Assembly (NCBI GenBank): GCA_004297495.1
Contig: SCTL01000786.1
Location: forward strand, 1 to 10,134
DNA: 10,134 nt
Source: Verrucomicrobiota bacterium
GTDB lineage: Bacteria; Verrucomicrobiota; Verrucomicrobiia; Limisphaerales; JADLHS01
Direction of reading: 5' to 3'
The notes beneath the pieces are model-generated. The model was not told the DNA's origin, did not search any database, and saw only the letters and a list, made by a program, of their open reading frames with translations. Position 1 is the stretch's first letter. Each line of letters opens with the position of its first letter. Shown piece by piece: positions 1 through 4,780 of this stretch. The position numbers were made by a program, and so were the translations under genes.

Positions 1-147
1 CCGCAGGCGTTGAATCCGGGCGACGCGCAATTGCTGGAGGACATGATTGTCACGGCCACGAATCAAGCGCTCGCACAGGCGAAGGAGATTTCCAACGCCG
101 AGATGGGCAAGGTCACGGCGGGCCTGAGCCTGCCGGGGTTTGGGTGA
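1..147 (+). CDS. ybaB: YbaB/EbfC family nucleoid-associated protein, C-terminal end (5' end outside window)
   Basis: Frame 1 is open from the first base to a TGA at 145-147 and gives 48 residues. The peptide reads NPGDAQLLEDMIVTATNQAL and then AKEISNAEMGKVTAGL, which matches the end of YbaB/EbfC proteins: a final helix after a short acidic turn, then a Gly-rich tail that here ends LPGFG. The family consists of small DNA-binding dimers (about 100-110 residues) associated with the nucleoid. The next gene is recR, and the dnaX-ybaB-recR order is conserved in many bacteria, which supports the call; dnaX would be expected just left of the window. The start and the N-terminal half are not visible. 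Confidence 0.88.
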   Translation, partial: PQALNPGDAQLLEDMIVTATNQALAQAKEISNAEMGKVTAGLSLPGFG

Positions 148-153
148 TCAGCG

Positions 154-227
154 GTTGCAGGTTGAAGGTTGCAGGTTGCAAGTTGGCCTGCGCTCCCACC
201 TGCAACTTTCAACCTTCAACTTGTAAC
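154..227. repeat. Inverted repeat built from 7-nt words between ybaB and recR
   Basis: The left arm (154-183) is a tandem run of heptamers: GTTGCAG, GTTGAAG, GTTGCAG, GTTGCAA. The right arm (198-227) is its near reverse complement. The loop is 14 nt (184-197). Of 30 arm positions about five differ, and most of these would be G-U pairs in RNA, so the transcript should fold into a long stem. It fills the whole ybaB-recR spacer and ends 4 nt before the recR start. The architecture matches the AAGCTCC element downstream of recR, but the word differs. It looks like a dispersed non-coding repeat. Any role as an RNA structure is inference. Confidence 0.85.
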
Positions 228-231
228 TTAC

Positions 232-825
232 GTGCTACCGGACTCCATCACTTCCTTGATCGCTGCGCTCGCCAAGCTGCCAGGCGTCGGGCCGCGCTCG
301 GCGGAACGCATCGCATTGCATCTGGTGCAGACCGAGGCGGAGACGGTGAAGCATCTGGCCAACGCGATTGTTCATGCCCGCGAAAAGATTCAGTTCTGCA
401 CGACCTGCGGCGCGCTGACAGAGAAATCTCCCTGCTCGATCTGCGAAGACTCCCGGCGTGACGGCTCGTTAGTCTGCATCGTCGAACGCGCCGTGGACAT
501 TCTCAGCATTGAAAAATCCGGCACGTTTCGCGGCAAGTTTCACGTGCTTGGTGGAAAGATTTCCCCGCTCGATGGCGTTGAGCCGGAAGATTTGCGCATC
601 GCCGAACTGGAGAAGCGGTTGACGGGCGAGCCGATCAAGGAAATCATCATCGCGCTCAGCACGGACGTGGAAGGCGACGCCACGAGCCACTATCTCGCGA
701 AGCGTCTGACGCGCGCGGGGCTGAAGATTTCCCGCATCGCCTACGGTCTGCCGGCGGGGAGTGGATTGGAATTTGCGGACGAACTCACCTTGAGCCGCGC
801 GCTCGAAGGGCGGAGAGAAATGTGA
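232..825 (+). CDS. recR: Recombination mediator RecR
   Basis: RecR acts with RecO (and RecF) to load RecA onto single-stranded DNA at gaps. The 197 residues match the usual length of about 200. In order: an N-terminal helix-hairpin-helix around LPGVGPRSAERIALHL (residues 16-31); a zinc finger with Cys56, Cys59, Cys68 and Cys71 (CX2C-X8-CX2C); a Toprim domain beginning near LVCIVERAVDILSIEKSG; the typical GKISPLDG segment; and a C-terminal GLPAGSGLEFADELTLSRAL that carries the family's ending. GTG at 232 is chosen because it gives the standard RecR N-terminus. The frame stays open upstream to an ATG at 169, but that ATG lies inside the heptamer repeat and the added residues look non-coding. 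No clear Shine-Dalgarno precedes the GTG, so coupling to ybaB translation or unstructured initiation is possible. Confidence 0.96.
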   Translation: MLPDSITSLIAALAKLPGVGPRSAERIALHLVQTEAETVKHLANAIVHAREKIQFCTTCGALTEKSPCSICEDSRRDGSLVCIVERAVDILSIEKSGTFRGKFHVLGGKISPLDGVEPEDLRIAELEKRLTGEPIKEIIIALSTDVEGDATSHYLAKRLTRAGLKISRIAYGLPAGSGLEFADELTLSRALEGRREM

Positions 826-964
826 AGCTCCAAGCACCAAGCTCCAAGCTCCAGAGAAGCTCCAAATCTCAAGCTCCAATCTCCAAGCCGCGACACGTCC
901 GACCGTCAATTTGGAGCTTGGTTCTTGGTGTTTCTCTGGAGCTTGGAGCTTGGAATTTGGAGCT
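826..964. repeat. Inverted repeat of AAGCTCC heptamers between recR and the HAD gene
   Basis: From 825 the left arm reads in 7-nt steps: AAGCTCC, AAGCACC, AAGCTCC, AAGCTCC, a 4-nt break, then AAGCTCC, AAATCTC, AAGCTCC, AATCTCC. Positions 911-964 are the near reverse complement of 826-879, with the longest perfect stretch covering the two central units and the break. The loop is about 31 nt (880-910). The element starts at the recR stop codon and ends 6 nt before the HAD start codon, filling the entire spacer. I recall similar GCTCCAA-rich strings as common intergenic repeats in Verrucomicrobiota genomes. Confidence 0.88.
959..962 (+). promoter_or_regulatory. Shine-Dalgarno GGAG for the HAD gene, supplied by the repeat
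   Basis: GGAG lies 8 nt before the ATG at 971, which is good spacing. It is part of the last heptamer of the right arm of the inverted repeat, so when the hairpin is folded the site would be base-paired with 828-831 on the left arm. This site fixes the HAD start at 971 rather than at the ATG at 911 inside the repeat. Confidence 0.6.
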
Positions 965-970
965 TTCTTC

Positions 971-1579
971 ATGATCCCAAGCATCGTCGTCTTCGATCTC
1001 GGCAAAGTTCTCCTGGATTTTGATTATTCGATTGCCGCGCCGCGTATTGCGGCCAAGGCGAGCGTCTCTGCCGCCGAGGTGAAAAGTTTTCTCGATCAAA
1101 CGCCGTTGCTCCATCGCTATGAAACCGGGCAGATGTCGCGGCAGGAGTTTTACGAAGTCGTCTGCCAGGGCACGGGCTATCGCGGGAGTCTGGCGGAATT
1201 TGCGCAAGTCTTCGCCGACATCTTCACGGCCATGCCGGAGATGATCGCGCTGCATGCCGCCCTGCGGCGAAGGGGTGTGCCGACTTACATTTTCTCGAAC
1301 ACGAATGATCTCGCGGTGGAACACATCCGCCGCGCCTTCCCGTTCTTCGCGGATTTCGACGGCTACATTTTCAGCCACGAAGTCGGCGCGATGAAGCCGG
1401 CGGAAAAGATTTACGTGGCGCTGGAAGAAATGTCCGGCAAACGCGGCGCAGAAATCCTTTATCTCGATGATCGTGCCGACAACGTGGCCGCCGGCGCCGC
1501 GCGCGGCTGGCAGGTGATTTTGCAGACGGAGCCGGCGAAGTCGCGGGCGGCGGTCGAGAAGCTTGGGTTGCTCGACTAG
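971..1579 (+). CDS. HAD-superfamily (subclass IA) phosphatase, YihX-like
   Basis: This 202-residue cytoplasmic protein has all four HAD motifs. Motif I is VFDLGKVLLDFD with nucleophile Asp9. Motif II is FSNTN with Ser109. Motif III is the lysine of GAMKPAEKIY (Lys142). Motif IV is LYLDDRADN with Asp166/Asp167. The layout, the helical cap at about residues 18-85 and the wording resemble E. coli YihX, an alpha-D-glucose-1-phosphate phosphatase. As in YihX, the residue two after the nucleophile is Gly (Gly11) rather than the usual general-acid Asp. The substrate cannot be read from the sequence; a sugar phosphate is a guess. ATG 971 has a GGAG 8 nt upstream; a longer frame from 911 merely translates the repeat. 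It follows recR on the same strand and may be cotranscribed through the hairpin. Confidence 0.9.
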   Translation: MIPSIVVFDLGKVLLDFDYSIAAPRIAAKASVSAAEVKSFLDQTPLLHRYETGQMSRQEFYEVVCQGTGYRGSLAEFAQVFADIFTAMPEMIALHAALRRRGVPTYIFSNTNDLAVEHIRRAFPFFADFDGYIFSHEVGAMKPAEKIYVALEEMSGKRGAEILYLDDRADNVAAGAARGWQVILQTEPAKSRAAVEKLGLLD

Positions 1580-1580
1580 G

Positions 1581-1630
1581 TTGGAGTTCAAGCTTTAGCT
1601 TGTCCGGACACGCTAAAGCGTGAACTCCAA
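1581..1630. repeat. 50-bp near-perfect palindrome between convergent genes
   Basis: The arms 1581-1605 and 1606-1630 are reverse complements at 23 of 25 positions, meeting at a central TCCGGA with no loop. The ends are TTGGAGTTCA and TGAACTCCAA; the inner cores are GCTTTAGC and GCTAAAGC. It begins right after the HAD stop codon. It could terminate or punctuate transcription from both sides, but it has no T-run, so it is better described as a dispersed palindromic repeat. I recall similar strings in Verrucomicrobiota genomes. Confidence 0.8.
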
Positions 1631-1633
1631 CGG

Positions 1634-1651
1634 GCCGATCCGGAGATCGGC
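1634..1651. repeat. Short hairpin GCCGATC-CGGA-GATCGGC
   Basis: A perfect 7-bp stem (1634-1640 with 1645-1651) encloses a 4-nt loop. It lies 3 nt after the 50-bp palindrome and 4 nt before the stop codon of the minus-strand gene. The following GCTCCTAC may belong to the same repeat unit. It could serve as a terminator for the minus-strand gene, but no U-run is seen on either strand, so this is weak. Confidence 0.6.
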
Positions 1652-1655
1652 GCTC

Positions 1656-2381
1656 CTACTCCGCCGGCTTCGCGATCAGTAATCGCTCCATCGCCTCCCC
1701 GCCGTCGCCCAGCGAGAAGACGCGTTCGGAAATATCATTGAGCGCCAGGCGCGTCGTCTCGAATCGCTCGGACAGCGTGTGAAAGATTTCCGTGAGTTCA
1801 TAGCGTTGCGCCAGTTTGTGATCGCCCGCCGCGCGGTACTGCGAACGGCCAAGTGACTCGTAGTATTTCAAATCAGGAAAACCTTTCCGTTCCGCACGGA
1901 AGCGAATGCGCTCGGGAAACACGCCGGAAAGAAACAGCGAGTAGTTGCCGATGTGCGCGCGAATCTGGAATTGCATCCGGTCATCGGCGGTCTGGAGCGC
2001 GGCGAGCATCTCGAAGAAATAATCCAGCGGGTTCGTCTGTCCGGGCACGACGCAGCGGGCGCGTTCGGCGCGGGCGAATTCGGCGAGCACTTCGGCCACG
2101 TAATCCGCCACGGTGCGGTCCTTGATTTCCGAGCGCAGAAAAACGTGACGCACCAACACGTAAAAATAGAAGTGAGTGGAGACGCGCAGACAACCGCGGC
2201 GTTCGAGCAGCGCGCGGAAGAGTTCCTCGTCGTCGAGGATCAAGTCGCGCGATTCCTCGTCGGCGAGCAGTTTCACCAGACCTTCCGCCGTGCCGAGGCG
2301 CGGGCCGAGCACCGAGAGGATGAACTCGATGTCCTCCGCGGCGAACTGCACGCGGCAGTTGGGTTGAATCATCTTCAACAT
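1656..2381 (-). CDS. Unrecognised soluble, largely helical protein
   Basis: I do not recognise this family. The 241-residue product has no signal peptide, membrane segment or nucleotide-binding motif that I can see. Composition is rich in Leu, Arg, Glu and Phe with helix-like spacing. Notable segments are an acidic stretch ADEESRDLILDDEELF, then RGCLRVSTHFYFYVLVRHVF, a central PLDYFFEMLAAL, and SGVFPERI followed by DLKYYESLGRSQYRAAGDHK. The last resembles a helical-repeat or scaffold-type surface more than an enzyme site. The minus strand is preferred because the plus-strand frames here are short and have shadow-like composition. ATG 2381 is used; GTG 2396 and ATG 2372 are possible, and none has a clear Shine-Dalgarno. 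It is convergent with the HAD gene and divergent from the rhomboid gene, so it is probably a single-gene unit. Confidence 0.72.
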   Translation of the reverse strand: MLKMIQPNCRVQFAAEDIEFILSVLGPRLGTAEGLVKLLADEESRDLILDDEELFRALLERRGCLRVSTHFYFYVLVRHVFLRSEIKDRTVADYVAEVLAEFARAERARCVVPGQTNPLDYFFEMLAALQTADDRMQFQIRAHIGNYSLFLSGVFPERIRFRAERKGFPDLKYYESLGRSQYRAAGDHKLAQRYELTEIFHTLSERFETTRLALNDISERVFSLGDGGEAMERLLIAKPAE

Positions 2382-2549
2382 ACGCAAAGCGGCCACGTTT
2401 GTTGCAAAGCCTGTTCCGTGGTCGCGGATACTTAGCCTTCAACCCGATAAAGAGCAATCCCGGTTCCAAGCGCCATCCGTTTTCAAAACTGGCTTGGCCC
2501 AACGGAAACTTAACCCAAAACGAGCAATCTCTCGCGTGGATGTGCCCTT

Positions 2550-2569
2550 GCTGGACAAATCTGTCCAGC
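2550..2569. repeat. Inverted repeat GCTGGACA-AATC-TGTCCAGC in the divergent spacer
   Basis: A perfect 8-bp inverted repeat with a 4-nt loop lies 21 nt before the rhomboid start, inside the spacer of about 210 bp between the divergent minus-strand gene and the rhomboid gene. Its position would suit an operator or a 5'-leader hairpin, but it could equally be another dispersed repeat. Otherwise this spacer contains an open but non-protein-like extension of the rhomboid frame and no promoter that I can call with confidence. Confidence 0.5.
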
Positions 2570-2590
2570 CTGCGACATTCCCGCGCGACC

Positions 2591-3481
2591 ATGCAGAATG
2601 CCGACCCCGCCATTGCCGAAAGCGGCACCATCCGCGCCCGCTCGCAGCGGCAGGCGATGGATTGGAGTCTCGTGCTCGCGAGTCAGGGCATCGAACACTC
2701 CATCGGGCAGGACGCGACGGGAAACTGGCTGTTGCTCGTCTCGCCCAGCGATGCGCCGGCGGCCATCGCCGTGTTGAAACAATATCGCCTCGAAAACCTG
2801 CGCTGGCCGTGGCGGAGGAAATTTTTCAAGGCCCGCGTGGTTTTCGATTGGGCTGCGCTCGCGTGGATTTCACTGACGGTGGCTTTGTTCTGGCTGGATG
2901 AATCGCGCCAAAGTTTGCGCGAAGTCGGAATTATGAATGGCCAGCGAGTCGGGCAGGGTGAGTGGTGGCGATTGTTCACCGCCACGCAACTTCATGCTGA
3001 CCTGCCGCATCTGGCGACCAACACGGTTTTCGGTTTTCTCCTGCTCGGACTCGCGCTCGGCCGGTATGGCACGGGAACGGGACTGCTGGCCGCGTTTCTC
3101 GCCGGCGTGGGCGGCAATCTCGCGTCGTGGGCGGTGAACGGGAACGCGCATCAAAGTCTCGGCGCGTCCGGCGTGGTGATGGGCGCGCTCGGGTTGCTGG
3201 CGGCGCAATCCGTCGCGTGGTTGAAACAAAGCCGGCACGCGTTGCGGCTCGCCATCGGCGGCGTGGTGGGAGGGTTGATGATGTTTCTGTTGCTCGGCGT
3301 GTCGGAGAATTCAGACGTCGTTGCGCACTTCGGTGGCTTCGTCAGCGGACTGATTCTCGGCGCAATGCTTGCACTCGCCGCGAAGATCGTGGAAAGCCCG
3401 TCGGCCAATCTGCTGTCGCTGGCGGGATTCGCGGCGCTGATTGTCTGGACTTGGGCGCTGGCATTCGGTCATCGGCATTGA
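2591..3481 (+). CDS. Rhomboid family intramembrane serine protease
   Basis: Rhomboids cleave transmembrane substrates within the bilayer using a Ser-His dyad. This 296-residue protein has a soluble N-terminal domain (about 23-68, WSLVLASQGIEHSI and on) like the small cytosolic domain before the membrane core of GlpG-type proteins. A first membrane segment follows near 85-102. The loop motif GEWWRLFTATQLHAD (WWR at 125-127) is present. HLATN at the start of the next helix supplies His140 and Asn144 of the oxyanion region. The nucleophile is Ser193 in LGASGVVMGALG, and His246 is in VAHFGGFVSG. About seven membrane segments are visible, including one after the catalytic His (about 272-292). ATG 2591 is preferred; ATG 2657 is the main alternative, and the frame is open back to 2399 with non-protein-like sequence. 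The substrate is unknown. Confidence 0.92.
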   Translation: MQNADPAIAESGTIRARSQRQAMDWSLVLASQGIEHSIGQDATGNWLLLVSPSDAPAAIAVLKQYRLENLRWPWRRKFFKARVVFDWAALAWISLTVALFWLDESRQSLREVGIMNGQRVGQGEWWRLFTATQLHADLPHLATNTVFGFLLLGLALGRYGTGTGLLAAFLAGVGGNLASWAVNGNAHQSLGASGVVMGALGLLAAQSVAWLKQSRHALRLAIGGVVGGLMMFLLLGVSENSDVVAHFGGFVSGLILGAMLALAAKIVESPSANLLSLAGFAALIVWTWALAFGHRH

Positions 3482-3528
3482 ATTGAATTCGACTGGTAGG
3501 CAGCTCGCCGCGGTGCCAGACTCCAGAC

Positions 3529-4656
3529 ATGAACCAGTTGGCCGCAATCTGTTTCCGCGCCGTCATGGCCGGAGTTTTTCTCTTCACGCTCGCCGCCTCC
3601 GCTGTCACCAATGATTTTCGCGGCGCGCAATTCATCGGGTTCAAAACTTTTTCCAGTTTCAAGAAGAGCGCGGGTGAACAAACGAACGAAGTCGTGCTCA
3701 CATCACCGGAAATCCGCGCGGGCATTCCGTGGGATGAGATCATCCTGTCCTGGAACGCCGACGCGCCGGCGGGAACTTATTTGAAACTGGAAGCGCGGGC
3801 GGTTTACACGAATCACTCGACAAGGTTTTACACGATGGGCCTGTGGTCCGCCGATCCGTCGCGGCATCCGCGTGAAAGTGTGTTGAAGCAAAAGGATGAC
3901 GACGGCGACGTGCAGACGGACACGCTCGTGTTGAAGCAGCCAGCCGGGCGGCTGCTATTGCGCATCACGCTCGGCGGCGACGGGAAGCTCAAGCCGAAGT
4001 TGAAATTTCTGAGCGCGTCGTTGCTGGACAGTTCGGCGCTGCGCGAGCCGCTGCCGCCGAATCGCGCGGCGTGGGGGAAGACCATCGAAGTTCCCGAGCG
4101 CTCGCAGATGGCTTACGAAGGCGGCGGCGTGTGGTGCAGTCCGACGACGGTCTCGATGCTGCTGGCCTTCTGGTCCGAGAGACTGAAACGTGGTGAACTG
4201 GACCGCGATGTTCCCGAAGTCGCGAAGGGCGTGTTCGATGCGAACTGGCACGGCACAGGCAACTGGGTTTTCAACACGGCTTACGCCGGATCGTTTCGCG
4301 GTCTGCGCGCATACGCGACGCGCTTGAGCGATGTGGCGGAGTTGGAGGATTTCGTGGCGCGAGGAATTCCGGTCGGGCTTTCACTTTGCTATGACCGGCT
4401 GCGCGGCGTCGGCCGAGGGCCGAACGGTCATCTCGTGGTTTGCGTCGGCTTCACCGAAAACGGCGACCCGGTGATCAACGACCCGGGCACAAGCATCCAC
4501 GTCCGGAAAACATTTTCGCGCGAACGACTGATGGATGCGTGGGCTTACTCGAAGAACACAGTCTATTTGATTTACCCGGAGAACGCGCGCTTGCCGAAGG
4601 ATCGCTTCGCGCACTGGGAATCCTCCGCCTCGCGCAAGGCGGCCACGAGGAAGTAG
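3529..4656 (+). CDS. Secreted C39-like (papain-fold) cysteine peptidase
   Basis: This 375-residue product begins with a signal peptide: a short N-region, a hydrophobic core at about 10-22, and probable cleavage after ASA near residue 25. Residues about 28-165 form a beta-rich region of unknown fold (IILSWNADAPAGTYLKLEAR, GRLLLRITLGGDGKLKPKLK) that may be a substrate- or carbohydrate-binding module. The C-terminal part is a Peptidase_C39_2-type domain: GGGVWCSPTTVSMLLAFW with Cys203 as the probable nucleophile, GHLVVCVGF with His301, and the following VINDPG (Asn317/Asp318) as the third catalytic site. It is predicted to be periplasmic or extracellular. It starts 47 nt after the rhomboid stop on the same strand, so cotranscription is possible. 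No strong Shine-Dalgarno precedes ATG 3529. A short terminator follows. Activity on peptide bonds is inferred from the family. Confidence 0.85.
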   Translation: MNQLAAICFRAVMAGVFLFTLAASAVTNDFRGAQFIGFKTFSSFKKSAGEQTNEVVLTSPEIRAGIPWDEIILSWNADAPAGTYLKLEARAVYTNHSTRFYTMGLWSADPSRHPRESVLKQKDDDGDVQTDTLVLKQPAGRLLLRITLGGDGKLKPKLKFLSASLLDSSALREPLPPNRAAWGKTIEVPERSQMAYEGGGVWCSPTTVSMLLAFWSERLKRGELDRDVPEVAKGVFDANWHGTGNWVFNTAYAGSFRGLRAYATRLSDVAELEDFVARGIPVGLSLCYDRLRGVGRGPNGHLVVCVGFTENGDPVINDPGTSIHVRKTFSRERLMDAWAYSKNTVYLIYPENARLPKDRFAHWESSASRKAATRK

Positions 4657-4693
4657 TCAGTTCGCTCCGATCTCACGCCAGCCGCCGCATTGT

Positions 4694-4712
4694 GCGGCTA
4701 GTGCCGCTTTTT
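4694..4712 (+). terminator. Short intrinsic terminator after the C39-like gene
   Basis: GCGGC (4694-4698), loop TAGT and GCCGC (4703-4707) form a perfect 5-bp GC stem followed at once by TTTTT (4708-4712). It is 38 nt after the C39-like stop codon and 68 nt before the first pectate lyase start. A competing hairpin, GCCGCA-TTG-TGCGGC at 4684-4698, shares the left arm, so only one can form at a time. Confidence 0.6.
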
Positions 4713-4780
4713 CATGGCACCTTGCAAAGACTTTTCCCTGACGCCGCCGGTTGCCGTGTTACGATTCGCCCAATCACTCT

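Noticed and set aside
826..964. CRISPR-like array
   Set aside because: The units are 7 nt, contiguous and arranged as an inverted pair without spacers, so this is not a CRISPR array.
469..1005. Minus-strand frame with repeated SKLQAP-like residues
   Set aside because: The peptide arises from translating the AAGCTCC repeat and the antisense of recR; it is not a gene.
869..1591. Minus-strand open frame of 240 codons over the HAD gene
   Set aside because: The opposite strand has all four HAD motifs, and this frame ends by translating the heptamer repeat.
1953..2435. Plus-strand frame of 160 codons opposite the unrecognised minus-strand gene
   Set aside because: His/Glu/Arg-rich shadow composition and no domain; the longer minus-strand frame is much more protein-like.
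2399..2590. 64-codon N-terminal extension of the rhomboid gene
   Set aside because: The frame is open but the residues are not protein-like, it starts next to the divergent gene, and it includes the inverted repeat. The rhomboid domain is complete from 2591 or 2657.
4713..4780. Sigma-70 style promoter for the lyase pair (TTGCAA and TACGAT)
   Set aside because: The spacing between these boxes is about 32 nt, far from the usual 17, and no better pair was found.
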